Below, piece by piece: positions 42,334-51,699 of a stretch of 64,000 nucleotides of DNA; position 1 is the stretch's first letter, and each line of letters opens with the position of its first letter. This DNA is from Desulfobulbaceae bacterium (GTDB lineage: Bacteria; Desulfobacterota; Desulfobulbia; Desulfobulbales; Desulfocapsaceae). Location: the NCBI GenBank assembly GCA_019163335.1, contig JAFLKM010000025.1:1-64000 (forward strand), in the 5' to 3' direction. Both the position numbers and the translations under genes were made by a program. The notes beneath the pieces were generated by a model. That model saw nothing but the letters and a program-made list of their open reading frames with translations. It searched no databases and was not told where the DNA came from.

Positions 42334-45078
42334 ATGAAAGCTTTCGAATTCGTTATGGCCCTTTGGCAACGCCTGGGAAATTTTGTGAAAAACGGTCTAA
42401 GTATCAAGGCCCGTCTTGCAGTGGGGATTGCTGTGCTGCTTATGCTGACCCTGACGAACGCCGTCACCGTGCTGGTCGGCAGGTCTTTGCTGAACCATGC
42501 AGCTGAGGTCATGGCTGATAATCAGGAGATTGAGCGGCTGGTGCTGGAGATGAATTACGGAATGCAGCGGGCGCGTCGGCTGCATAGTGATTTCTTCCTT
42601 CATGCCCAGGAGATCGGCTTTGCCGAGGCGCACGAGAAGTATGCCCAACCCTCGGTTCGCCAGATTTCCCAAGTGATCAGCTTGAGCAAGACCCTGCAGA
42701 AGTTGGTCGAACAGTCGGTTGTGGGTGAGGGGCTGCACCTGAACCATGTGGATGTGAACCTCTATCTTTCTTTTGCCAAACGCTTTGCCGACACCTCCAT
42801 TGAGGCGGTGGAGGTGTTTACCGGATTGCATGCCCCGATAAGGGGCATGGAGCCCCAACTGGAAGGCATCCTGGATGAAATTTCCGCAGAATTAAACCGG
42901 GGAAGTGAGTCTTTCTGGTTGTTTATGGACATGAAATCCCATATTCAGGAATACCGCATTTCCCGTCAGCGCCCTGAGATGCAGAGTGCCTTTAACGTCG
43001 AGAACATCCTTGTTAAATCAGTCCACAATGACCCCCATGTGGATGAGAGCAGGCGTCAAAAGCTTCTCAGTCTTCTGGACCAGGGGAGAAATCTTGCCGT
43101 CAAGATCCTTGTAGCCGAGACGTCCATCAAATCCCAGTTGAATGATTTTTCCATCCAGGCCTTGGCCGTGCGGGAAGTTTCCACGACGCTTGCAAAAATG
43201 GCCAAAAAAGAGGTGGAGCATTCTCAGCAAAAAATTCACAGCATCCGAAGTCTGGTCGTCAATATTATTCTAATGGTGACCCTGACGGGGGTGGTGGCAG
43301 CCTTTTGGCTCGCCCGAATGTTCAATCATTCCGTGATCCGGCGAGTGGATCGCCTGACCCGGTTTGCCGGAGAACTGAGAGAGGGCAATCTCGAAGTGCT
43401 TATCCCCGAGGATTCGGGAGATGAATTGGGGCAGCTGGCGCGGACATTTAACCTCATGAGTGCCCGCATAAGAGGGCTTGTAAACAATCTGGAGCAGAAG
43501 GTTGCACAGCGAACGGATGAACTTGTGGTCAGTGAAGGCCGATATCGCCAGTTGTTTGAGAATTCCAGCAGCGGAGTGATCATCTGTGAGGCCTGTGATG
43601 AGGGCAACGATTTTATTGTCAGGGATTGCAACAGGGCTGTCGAAACCATTGAGCATATCTCCCGGGAGGAGTTGATAGGCCGCAGAGTCACCGCTGTATT
43701 TCCAGGGATTCAGGAGTTTGGTCTCTTTGCCGTGATCCAGAGTGTTTGGAAGAACGGGCAGCCAAGGACAATGGCGCTGGGGTATTATGCCGATGAAAGG
43801 GTGAGTGGGTGGCGTGAAAATGCGGTCTATAAAATTGCCTCTGGAGAAATTGTTTGCGTCTACAATGATCGCACCGCTGAAAAACAGGCCGAGATAGAAA
43901 AACTGGCCATGGAGGTCAAGCTTCAGAGGTCCCGGAAGATGGAGGCCCTGGGCTTGCTTGCGGGAGGGGTGGCACACGATCTGAACAATATCCTGTCTGG
44001 CATTGTCGGTTTTCCCGACATTCTCCTGATGAATCTGCCGCAGGACAGCGAGTTGCGAAAGCCCATTGGAATCATTAAAGATTCAGGACAACGCGCCGCA
44101 GCAGTGGTTGCTGACCTGCTCACAGTGGCCCGCGGTGCCACCGGGCGGCGGGAGCAAGCCGGGCTCAATGCCCTGGTGCTTGAGTATCTTGCCTCTCCTG
44201 AGCATCTTTCCTTTGTGGCACGACATCCGCAGGTGGAGTGTGTCACTCGGCTTGATCCGGATCTGCCCTCCATCCTCTGCTCGCCAGTTCATATTAAAAA
44301 ATGCATCATGAATCTTGTGAGTAACGCGATGGAATCCATTGACGGAGCCGGTCGGGTGGTGCTTTCCACAAGCCTGGAGCATGTTGCAGGTCAGATGGCC
44401 CGGGAGAATAACGTCAATCCCGGAGAATACGCGGTTCTCCATGTCTCCGACAACGGTAAGGGGATTCAGGAGAAGGATCTGGAACACATCTTTGAACCCT
44501 TTTATTCCAAAAAAATTATGGGGATCAGCGGGACCGGGCTGGGACTTGCCGTGGTCTGGAACAGCGTTGTCGATCATGGTGGAATGATTCAGGTGAAAAG
44601 CAGCCCGGCAGGAACTGTTTTTTCCCTGTATTTTCCCTTGGCAGTGCAGGGAGAGGGAGACGTCGAGAGGAGTGTTGAGCCGGGTGATTTCCGCAGCCGG
44701 GGTGAAAAAATATTGATTGTCGACGATGAGATCATGCTTCGCGACCTTGCAGCTGCCATGCTCAGCAGTCTTGGCTATGAAGTCGAGGTTGCAGCATCGG
44801 GTGAACAGGCCGTTGCGTATTGTCAGACACAACCCGTTGATCTGGTGTTGCTGGATATGATGATGGAGCCGGGGATCAATGGACTGGAAACCTATCGGCA
44901 GCTCCTTGCTCGTTCGCCCAATCAGAAGGCTATTGTGGTCAGCGGCTATGCCGAGACGGACGAAGTGACTGCGGTTCAGGCCCTGGGAGCAAAAAGGTTC
45001 CTCAAAAAACCCTATTCCATAGAGCAGTTAGGCCGTGTGGTACGGTATGAACTGGACGGTAATCTTACGGAAATATGA
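42334..45078 (+). CDS. Membrane hybrid histidine kinase (HAMP-PAS-HK-REC)
   Basis: 914 aa from MKAFEFVMAL; the track ORF reads back into the previous gene. TM1 (LAVGIAVLLMLTLTNAVTVL) and TM2 (VNIILMVTLTGVVAAFWLA) flank a helical sensor of about 270 residues with no recognised fold. HAMP, PAS (YRQLFENSSSGVIICEACD), HisKA (LAGGVAHDLNNILSGIVGF), HATPase (NLVSNAMESI, GTGLGLAVVWN) and a receiver (LIVDDE, LVLLDMMMEPGING, FLKKPY) follow. The alternative start MALWQRLG lies seven codons downstream. It is 19 bases from the binding lipoprotein gene and is likely to receive its signal. Confidence 0.86.
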   Translation: MKAFEFVMALWQRLGNFVKNGLSIKARLAVGIAVLLMLTLTNAVTVLVGRSLLNHAAEVMADNQEIERLVLEMNYGMQRARRLHSDFFLHAQEIGFAEAHEKYAQPSVRQISQVISLSKTLQKLVEQSVVGEGLHLNHVDVNLYLSFAKRFADTSIEAVEVFTGLHAPIRGMEPQLEGILDEISAELNRGSESFWLFMDMKSHIQEYRISRQRPEMQSAFNVENILVKSVHNDPHVDESRRQKLLSLLDQGRNLAVKILVAETSIKSQLNDFSIQALAVREVSTTLAKMAKKEVEHSQQKIHSIRSLVVNIILMVTLTGVVAAFWLARMFNHSVIRRVDRLTRFAGELREGNLEVLIPEDSGDELGQLARTFNLMSARIRGLVNNLEQKVAQRTDELVVSEGRYRQLFENSSSGVIICEACDEGNDFIVRDCNRAVETIEHISREELIGRRVTAVFPGIQEFGLFAVIQSVWKNGQPRTMALGYYADERVSGWRENAVYKIASGEIVCVYNDRTAEKQAEIEKLAMEVKLQRSRKMEALGLLAGGVAHDLNNILSGIVGFPDILLMNLPQDSELRKPIGIIKDSGQRAAAVVADLLTVARGATGRREQAGLNALVLEYLASPEHLSFVARHPQVECVTRLDPDLPSILCSPVHIKKCIMNLVSNAMESIDGAGRVVLSTSLEHVAGQMARENNVNPGEYAVLHVSDNGKGIQEKDLEHIFEPFYSKKIMGISGTGLGLAVVWNSVVDHGGMIQVKSSPAGTVFSLYFPLAVQGEGDVERSVEPGDFRSRGEKILIVDDEIMLRDLAAAMLSSLGYEVEVAASGEQAVAYCQTQPVDLVLLDMMMEPGINGLETYRQLLARSPNQKAIVVSGYAETDEVTAVQALGAKRFLKKPYSIEQLGRVVRYELDGNLTEI

Positions 45079-45110
45079 TGGCCATTTAATGATACTCTGG
45101 CGGTAATCCA

Positions 45111-46817
45111 ATGACTCTGCGGCTTCGTTTGTTTCTCATCAATTTATCCATCCTCTCGTTTGTTTTTCTCGTGATCCTTGCCATTTTTTTCTTCATTGCC
45201 GAAAAATCGGTAAAAAAGTGGGGGTTTGACCTTGCTGAAAGGCAGCTTCTCTACGACAAAACAAAGGTTGTGCAGTTTCTTACCCGCGAGATCACCCTTT
45301 CCCAGCAGATTGCCCAATCCGAAAATATTCTCGACTGGGCTGCCAGCCAGAACGATGAACAGGCCAAAAAAGCAGGTCTTGCAGAGCTCGAGAGCTATCG
45401 GGCCCTGTTTGTCGATGGCAACTATTTCATCGCCTTTCGAAACAGCGGGAGATATTTCTATAACAATGCCACGGGTAAATATAATAATGATCAGTACCGT
45501 TATACCCTTTCTGCAGTGAAGGAATCTGATCGATGGTTCTATGATATCATCACTGAGAATAAAGATTTTCACATCAATGTGAACCCTGATGTCTATCTCG
45601 GGGTCACCATGTTGTGGGTGGATGTCTTGATCAGAGACAAGGGAGATATCCTCGGGGTCATTGGAACCGGGATTGATCTGAACAGGTTTATCGAAAAATT
45701 TGCCGAATCCCCCGATGCTGGTGTCGCCAGCGTGTTCGTCGATCATAATGGCGCAGTACAGGTCTATTTTGACAATAAATACATAGACTTCGGCAGCATC
45801 AGCAAGGCCCGTGGCGAGCATAAGCTGATCCAGGATCTGTTCGCCGACGATGCTGCCCGTCTTTTTGTCCGGAATTCCATGAATCAACTGGCTTCGTCCA
45901 CCGGGGAGAAGGTACTGAGCAGGTTTGTCAAATTTGAAGATAAAGTCTATCTTGCCGGGATCACCTACATTCCGGAGTTGGACTGGTACGAGATAGCCCT
46001 GTTTGATCCGGACAAATTGATCAACGGAAGCGATCTCTACGGTATTCTCTTTGCCTTTGCTGTTGCCCTCGTTCTCAGTCTGTTCACGTATCATTTGTGC
46101 ATGCAAAGATTTGTGCTGAAACCCTTGGGACGGCTGGAAAAGGCCATTGACAAAGGTCTGGAGGGTGATTTTCGTGGGATTGAAAAGCTGGAATCCCAGG
46201 AGGGGGATGTGGGCCGGATTTTGACCCATTTCCAGGAGATGGTGCGGATTGTGCGGGGAACAACGGAAGATCTGGAGAGAAAAGTTATTGAGCGAACCCA
46301 GGATTTAGACCGGCTGGTCAAGATTGATCCCATGACCGAGCTGCTCAATCGCCGGGGGATGAAAGAGATGCAGGAAAAAGAACTGAGCCGGTCGGTACGC
46401 ACGGGCAACAAAATGGGTGTCCTGTGGATTGATATTGATGATTTTAAAAACATCAATGACCTTCATGGCCACGGGAGAGGGGATGCTGTGATTATTGCAG
46501 TGGGCAGGGCGATCCAGCAATCGATTCGTCAGTATGATTCTGTTTCCCGATGGGGCGGGGATGAGTTTATCGTGCTGCTTCCTGAATGCACGGACGAGAC
46601 ACTGGCGCGCAGCGGGGAAAGGATTCGGACCGTTATCCTGGAGGCAAAAATACCCGCTAATGGCAATGAGTTGCGGGTTACGGTCAGTGTTGGCGGATAT
46701 CTTGCCGGATCAGGGGAGGATATGGAATTGATTCTGAACAAGGCCGACAAGGCGCTCTACCAGGCGAAAGCAAATGGCAGAAACGGGCTGAAGATATACC
46801 AAGAGACTGGCCCCTGA
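45111..46817 (+). CDS. Membrane diguanylate cyclase (Cache-HAMP-GGDEF)
   Basis: 568 aa. TM1 is at residues 5-28 and TM2 (LYGILFAFAVALVLSLFTYH) near 310-330. Between them lies a double-Cache-type sensor (RYFYNNATGKYNNDQYRYTL, then WFYDII...FHINVNPD). A HAMP region and coiled coil lead to the GGDEF domain with the intact site WGGDEFIVLLPE. RQYD, the correct distance upstream, matches the RxxD inhibitory site, so product inhibition is expected. It makes c-di-GMP from GTP. It follows the hybrid kinase by about 30 bases and opposes the HD-GYP proteins encoded elsewhere in the window. Confidence 0.92.
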   Translation: MTLRLRLFLINLSILSFVFLVILAIFFFIAEKSVKKWGFDLAERQLLYDKTKVVQFLTREITLSQQIAQSENILDWAASQNDEQAKKAGLAELESYRALFVDGNYFIAFRNSGRYFYNNATGKYNNDQYRYTLSAVKESDRWFYDIITENKDFHINVNPDVYLGVTMLWVDVLIRDKGDILGVIGTGIDLNRFIEKFAESPDAGVASVFVDHNGAVQVYFDNKYIDFGSISKARGEHKLIQDLFADDAARLFVRNSMNQLASSTGEKVLSRFVKFEDKVYLAGITYIPELDWYEIALFDPDKLINGSDLYGILFAFAVALVLSLFTYHLCMQRFVLKPLGRLEKAIDKGLEGDFRGIEKLESQEGDVGRILTHFQEMVRIVRGTTEDLERKVIERTQDLDRLVKIDPMTELLNRRGMKEMQEKELSRSVRTGNKMGVLWIDIDDFKNINDLHGHGRGDAVIIAVGRAIQQSIRQYDSVSRWGGDEFIVLLPECTDETLARSGERIRTVILEAKIPANGNELRVTVSVGGYLAGSGEDMELILNKADKALYQAKANGRNGLKIYQETGP

Positions 46818-46885
46818 GGAGGTGTTTTGATTCCACCTATTGTGAGCTGCAGCCAGACAGCCTGCTTACGAATTCGCCAGCCGGG

Positions 46886-48193
46886 TTATTGTTTTGGCCC
46901 CTTTTCATCCGTCTCCGGAACAATTTTAACGTACTGGTGTTTCACATTCCGCAGTTTAATTTCTTTTCGGCCAAGGCCCACACAGAGTTGCCGGTTTAAA
47001 ATCTGGAAGGGGCCGACGATAAAGTTTGCGCCAAGGACTGTGTAGCATCCCGGAGCCAGGGCATGGGTGCGGATGGTCAGGACATTGTTGTTGAATGTGC
47101 TCTGGCTGCCGCCGTATGGGTTGGCCAATGGCTCACCGATAAAGATGCCCTGACCGGGCATGGCAACGCTTTTCCAGTAGGACTCGATCAAGGTCTGGCC
47201 GCTCGTGTAGTGGGCTATCAAGACGCCGGGGTGTGGGAATTTCGCGGGATAGTTGCAAGGTTCAACCACCGCCCCATAACTGCCGGTAGCGCCCGCCTCC
47301 AGCCAGCGCAGGCTGCTCATCTGGGAACTGTCGGTGAGCTGGCCGCCGGTGGATGTCAAATGGTCGGCAATGGCACCGGGAACGAAGGTGTTGGTGGAAA
47401 TCTTGTCAACCCTGGTTCGACCGGTGAAATAGAAGAGGACATCGGTTTTATTTTCGATGGCGTCGGCCTTGATATGTTCCAGCTTGACGATGCCTCCCAG
47501 AACTTTCTGCAAGTGTTCAAACTCTGCTGCCCGTACGTTGCGATGCTGGTCGCTGGTATCCACCAGATATCCGGTGCCGGCGGGATAGGTGCTATCGGAC
47601 TGCACCCCCCGGTCGATCAGCTTTTTCACCTCTTCAAAGCTCTCGCCAGCCAAGCTCATGGCCGGGCGCAGGCCAAAGTCGGTGAATGGCGCAACGCTGG
47701 TGGAGTTAAAGTAGAGGCTTTGCTGCGTGGGAATGCAGCCCTGGGCGCAGAACTTCTGGTCAAAGCCGAATGCGAAGGCCGTGGTGATGGACAAGCAGTC
47801 CACCCGGTATGGTTTGGCCCAGGTCAAGGCGAAGGCCTGGATCTGATGGGGGGTTGCGGCATCGACCTCGGCCTTGATGCGGGTGAAATCCTCCCGGTTC
47901 ATGACGGTTGAGCCCGGCGTGAAGCGGACATGGATCATGTTGGCCTGGGGAATGCCGCGCCTGGTCTGGTAGTAATTGCCGATCTTGACGCTGAGAGGAT
48001 CGGCATCATTGATGATGACCGCTAGATCCTGGGCGCCGAGGTTGTTCTTGGGCAGGATAACACTTGGCCTCGACGCATTGAGATCAAGGGCTGAGCTGGA
48101 GTTTGCCGCACGCCCGAGTTCTGGCCGGTATGGGGTCAGGAGAAGGAAGAGGGCGACGATGAGACAATAAAGCAGCGGATTTTTTTCTTGCAT
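46886..48193 (-). CDS. TIGR03790 family exported protein
   Basis: 435 aa with an N-terminal signal (residues 1-29). The family features are visible: LAVIINDADPLSVKIGNYYQ, TRRGIPQANMIHVRF, VLFYFTGRTRVD and the C-terminal GIFIGEPLANPYGG. The function of TIGR03790 proteins is unknown; the alternating conserved blocks suggest an enzyme-like fold. It has no obvious partner: the diguanylate cyclase gene converges on it, and the upstream gene is beyond a terminator and a repeat. Confidence 0.8.
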   Translation of the reverse strand: MQEKNPLLYCLIVALFLLLTPYRPELGRAANSSSALDLNASRPSVILPKNNLGAQDLAVIINDADPLSVKIGNYYQTRRGIPQANMIHVRFTPGSTVMNREDFTRIKAEVDAATPHQIQAFALTWAKPYRVDCLSITTAFAFGFDQKFCAQGCIPTQQSLYFNSTSVAPFTDFGLRPAMSLAGESFEEVKKLIDRGVQSDSTYPAGTGYLVDTSDQHRNVRAAEFEHLQKVLGGIVKLEHIKADAIENKTDVLFYFTGRTRVDKISTNTFVPGAIADHLTSTGGQLTDSSQMSSLRWLEAGATGSYGAVVEPCNYPAKFPHPGVLIAHYTSGQTLIESYWKSVAMPGQGIFIGEPLANPYGGSQSTFNNNVLTIRTHALAPGCYTVLGANFIVGPFQILNRQLCVGLGRKEIKLRNVKHQYVKIVPETDEKGPKQ

Positions 48194-48315
48194 GATGATG
48201 GCAGAGGAGCGGTAACAGAGGCGTCAGGCGCTGGTCAGAAGGGGAGCGTTGTTCCGGTTTTTTTTTACAGCTCGAAAAAACAATTCTACAAGTTGATGAC
48301 ACAATTTTTCATACA

Positions 48316-48362
48316 AAACGGGGGCTGTCAACCGAATCTTTGGTTGACAGCCCCCGTTTCTT
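48316..48362. terminator. Strong intrinsic terminator, probably for the reductase operon
   Basis: AAACGGGGGCTGTCAACC and its complement form an 18-bp stem with a 7- to 8-base loop. T-rich sequence follows on the plus strand and TTTTG on the minus strand, so it may work in both directions. It lies 100 bases after the end of the Fe-S subunit gene. Confidence 0.75.
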
Positions 48363-48392
48363 TTTCATCATCCATACTCGTCCCCTAACTTC

Positions 48393-48430
48393 AAGCCCCC
48401 TCCTTGTTTGAAGGAGGGGGATGGGGGTGG
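48393..48430. repeat. Family C palindrome, copy 4
   Basis: AAGCCCCCTCCTTGTTTGAAG, then GAGGGGGATGGGGGTGG. Orientation is opposite to copy 1. Confidence 0.8.
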
Positions 48431-48465
48431 TTTTTCGTTCAAGAAAAAAAGATTCGATCAACCAC

Positions 48466-49281
48466 TTATCCGTTCTTCTTTTCCTCTTCCTTGCCCAGCC
48501 CCTGCACAAGCATGGCTCCGGCCAGGCCAAGAAGGCCCAGATCCTGCGCCTTGCGCATTGCCGGTTTGATCATGGCCGTCAGCATTGTCCGCCGGTTGAC
48601 GGCATCGATGTCGGCTATCGCCGCCGGGGTATAGTCCTGGAAAAGAAGGCTGATGTCTTTCTTCTTGCCGTAATATTTGGAGTTCGGGCCAATACTGCCG
48701 CCTTTCGGCTCCAGTCCTTTTGCCCCTTTCTTGACATACTTGGCAACTTCTGAGTTTGGATCATCAAGGTCGCCGAAGATCCGGGCATTGGTGATACAGG
48801 TTTGCACGCAGGCGGGGAGAAGTCCGGCTTCCACGCGTGGCATGCAGTAGGTGCATTTGTCCGCCTTGCCGTCTCCGACATCATCAATCATTGCCGGGTT
48901 GATATAGCGGGCATTGTAAGGGCAGACCTCGACGCAGGCACCACAGCCGAGACAGCGGCTTTTGTCGATCTGGACGGTTCCGTTCACCGGATCTTTCCAG
49001 GTTGCGGCCACGGATTTGGTGATGGTCTTGCCTGTGGCATCGGTAAAGGTCATCTTCACCGGATCGGCAGGGCAGACATCCACGCAGGGTGGTTTTGTAC
49101 AGTGATTGCAGAGACCGGGATAGTAGGTGGAGGCAAGCTCGTCTCCTACCTTGCTCGGCCCCAGGCGGTAGACCCAATTACGGTGAAACTCCACCGGAAC
49201 CTCCCACTCCGACAAACAGGCAATGGTGCAGGCGTGACAGCCGACACAGCGCTCAAGATCAATGATCATTCCATATTGCAT
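48466..49281 (-). CDS. Four-cluster ferredoxin subunit of a molybdopterin reductase (PsrB-like)
   Basis: 271 aa. Four cysteine groups are visible: CVGCHACTIAC, CNHCTKPPCVDVC, CLGCGACVEVC and CTYCMPRVEAGLLPACVQTC, enough for four [4Fe-4S] clusters. The protein moves electrons between a quinol donor and the molybdenum subunit. There is no Tat signal of its own, as usual for subunits exported together with the catalytic partner. The C-terminal tail (MLTAMIKPAMRKAQDLGLLG) is hydrophobic and may touch the membrane. It lies about 180 bases after the catalytic gene. The track start is supported by a GGAGG-like site upstream. Confidence 0.88.
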   Translation of the reverse strand: MQYGMIIDLERCVGCHACTIACLSEWEVPVEFHRNWVYRLGPSKVGDELASTYYPGLCNHCTKPPCVDVCPADPVKMTFTDATGKTITKSVAATWKDPVNGTVQIDKSRCLGCGACVEVCPYNARYINPAMIDDVGDGKADKCTYCMPRVEAGLLPACVQTCITNARIFGDLDDPNSEVAKYVKKGAKGLEPKGGSIGPNSKYYGKKKDISLLFQDYTPAAIADIDAVNRRTMLTAMIKPAMRKAQDLGLLGLAGAMLVQGLGKEEEKKNG

Positions 49282-49458
49282 TATAAAAATCCTCCTAAAA
49301 AAATACTCATTCCACTAAGGTTGCAGGCCGACAGTCTCACAGGTGGCGTCTTTGCCGTCTGTGGCTCGCACTACGCTTAAGCACCCATGCTTTTTTGCTG
49401 GCGCGCGTTTGCCTATTTGGGGTGTCAACGTGCATACCTGGTGGAATCATGAGTTGGT

Positions 49459-51699
49459 TCAAGCCGGCATATCCAGGGTCTTGCCATCCTTGGTCAGTTT
49501 AACAAAATTATTGCGCATTCCATGAACGCCGGACTCCGGATCTATGGCGATCTTGGTGATCAGGCTCTGCTCATCAACACCTTTGCCGCCACAGATGCTC
49601 AGCATTGGATTGACCATTCCGTAGCCATGATACATATAGACGCAATCCTTCCTGATCCCCGGGGTTACCTTGACGATGGTGGTGGTGCGTGATTTAACCC
49701 CTTCACTGTTGATAAATCCCACCGAGTCGCCCTCTTTCAAACCAAGTTTGGCTGCCACCGTATCGTTGAGCCAGACCGGATTTACCGGCATGGCATGATG
49801 CAGCCAGATATTGTTCTGGGTGCGGCTGAAAGAATGAACCGGAGCACGGCCAAAGAGCAGACGGGCATGACCGGCGGGGACATTTTCCACCGGGATATAC
49901 GTGGGAGCACCAGGGAAGCCGGCATCGGCTATTTCATCACTGAACAACTGAACCATGAAATCCTCGGGCACGGCACCGGCTGGCTTGCCCGGCTGCAGGT
50001 GGATGCCACCCTCTGCCTTGATGGAGGCCAGGGTTGTCTTGGAAGCCTCCAGAGTCTTGTTCACCAGTTCTTCCAGGGACTGTACCGGGATATCCTTCTC
50101 ATGGCCCATGCGCTTGGCGATTTCGTTGGTGATATAGACCTGATCCTTGCGCTCAAACTGGGGTTCCACCATGGGATAGCGAGGGGCGATGTACTGGGTT
50201 GGTTCTTTATCATCGGCCTTGACATAGGTCGCGCCGACCTTGATCTCGTCGTACCGTTCCAGATACGAGGATTCGGGAAGGAGAATGTCGGCCCACATGG
50301 TGACATCGGTGGGCATGACATCGACACACATGACGAAATCCATGGCCTTGAAGACCTGCTTCATCTTCTCCTGATTGGGGATGGTCTGCATCGGATTCTG
50401 ACCCCAGACCACACAGCCTTTGATTGGATATGGCTTGCCGCTGATCGCACAGTCACGGATGAGTTCCGTTGGGGTGCCTGGAGGGGCATAGGGGTGATGC
50501 ATTTTGTTGTTGTGGTAATTGAGGTTGTGCTCATTCCCATGTTCCTCAGCGGCCCAGCTGGTCTTGCTGAGTTTTGGCTTTTTGGGAGGGAGCCAGCCGC
50601 CTTTCACATAGTAGGCGCCAAGCAGTGCGGTCAGGCAGGCCAGAGCCCGGCCGCGCTGGAAGTCATTGCCATACCAGGAGGAGAAACGGCCGGGGTGGAT
50701 GGTGACATTTGGGGCATTGGCGGCAAGCAGGTCTGCCACCTCCTTGATCTGAGCTGCAGGGATTTCACACTCCTTGGCAGCCTTGTCCAGGGTCCATTCG
50801 GCAATGGACTGGGAAAACTTGTCAAAGCCTGCGGTATGGTTGGTGACAAATTCCTGGTTGTACTTTTTATTCTGCACCAGGTAATTCATGATGGCGAGAA
50901 GATAGGCGGTATCGGTGCCCGGCTTGATCTGTACCCAGATGTCGGACTTGGCGGCCGAGGCGGAGTAGCGGGGGTCAGCGACAATCAGTTTCGCGCCGTT
51001 CTGGAGTCCTTTGATATAGTTTTTGGTGTGAGAAACATGGATGTTCTCACCAAAATGACAGCCCACAAGGAAGATGACCTTGGCGTTGGCCATGTCCACA
51101 TACTCTTCGGGAGCCTCGTTGATACTGGCCATATAAGCGGTGTCGCGGACGCCGCGGCATTGAAAAAAGGAGGCCTCACTGACATTGTGGGTGCCCACCG
51201 TGCGCTCAAAATAGTGCATGGGATATTTAGCAGAGGCACCATGGGGAAAGACACAGATCCCTTGGGGGCCATGCTGGTCAACCACGGCCTTGAGCTTGCT
51301 GCCACATTCATCCAGGGCTTCCTGCCAGGAGATCCGCTTCCATACCGGCTCACCGCGTTTGCCCACGTTTTTTAAGGGGTATTTCAGGCGATCGACATCA
51401 TAGAGCAGCTTGATTCCCGCATTGCCACGGGCACAGATGGACGTGCCGTTGTCAATGGATTTAGGGTTGCCCTCAAGTTTTATCAACTGGCCGTCACGAA
51501 CCTTACCCACCATCTGGCAGCGCCAGAAACACATTTCGCATAGTCCGCCCACCACTGTTGTGTCATTCATGGTACCCTTTGGTTCAAGGGACGCCTTGGT
51601 GACGCCTGTTTCCGCGCAGACGACCTTGGACAGCGGTATAGAAACTGCTGCCAGGGATGCCGTCTGAAGGAATTTACGCCTCGTTACATTGAAAGCCAT
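49459..51699 (-). CDS. Molybdopterin oxidoreductase catalytic subunit, Tat-exported (PsrA/PhsA-like)
   Basis: 746 aa from MAFNVTRRKFLQTAS, chosen for its GGAGG site; the track start adds 14 codons. The twin-arginine signal RRKFLQ is followed by the [4Fe-4S] motif CEMCFWRCQMVGKV and the molybdopterin domains (CARGNAGIKLLYD, GANVHVSHTKNYIKG-type region, WGQNPMQT). The cysteine in SFFQCRGVRDTAY is a candidate molybdenum ligand. The family includes polysulfide, thiosulfate and arsenate reductases; the substrate cannot be fixed by eye. It is encoded with a TorD-type chaperone and a ferredoxin subunit, but no NrfD/PsrC membrane subunit is present. Confidence 0.87.
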   Translation of the reverse strand: MAFNVTRRKFLQTASLAAVSIPLSKVVCAETGVTKASLEPKGTMNDTTVVGGLCEMCFWRCQMVGKVRDGQLIKLEGNPKSIDNGTSICARGNAGIKLLYDVDRLKYPLKNVGKRGEPVWKRISWQEALDECGSKLKAVVDQHGPQGICVFPHGASAKYPMHYFERTVGTHNVSEASFFQCRGVRDTAYMASINEAPEEYVDMANAKVIFLVGCHFGENIHVSHTKNYIKGLQNGAKLIVADPRYSASAAKSDIWVQIKPGTDTAYLLAIMNYLVQNKKYNQEFVTNHTAGFDKFSQSIAEWTLDKAAKECEIPAAQIKEVADLLAANAPNVTIHPGRFSSWYGNDFQRGRALACLTALLGAYYVKGGWLPPKKPKLSKTSWAAEEHGNEHNLNYHNNKMHHPYAPPGTPTELIRDCAISGKPYPIKGCVVWGQNPMQTIPNQEKMKQVFKAMDFVMCVDVMPTDVTMWADILLPESSYLERYDEIKVGATYVKADDKEPTQYIAPRYPMVEPQFERKDQVYITNEIAKRMGHEKDIPVQSLEELVNKTLEASKTTLASIKAEGGIHLQPGKPAGAVPEDFMVQLFSDEIADAGFPGAPTYIPVENVPAGHARLLFGRAPVHSFSRTQNNIWLHHAMPVNPVWLNDTVAAKLGLKEGDSVGFINSEGVKSRTTTIVKVTPGIRKDCVYMYHGYGMVNPMLSICGGKGVDEQSLITKIAIDPESGVHGMRNNFVKLTKDGKTLDMPA

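Noticed and set aside
49795-51375. 526-aa plus-strand ORF opposite the molybdopterin subunit
   Set aside because: It is an antisense shadow; the minus-strand protein has clear Tat and Fe-S motifs.
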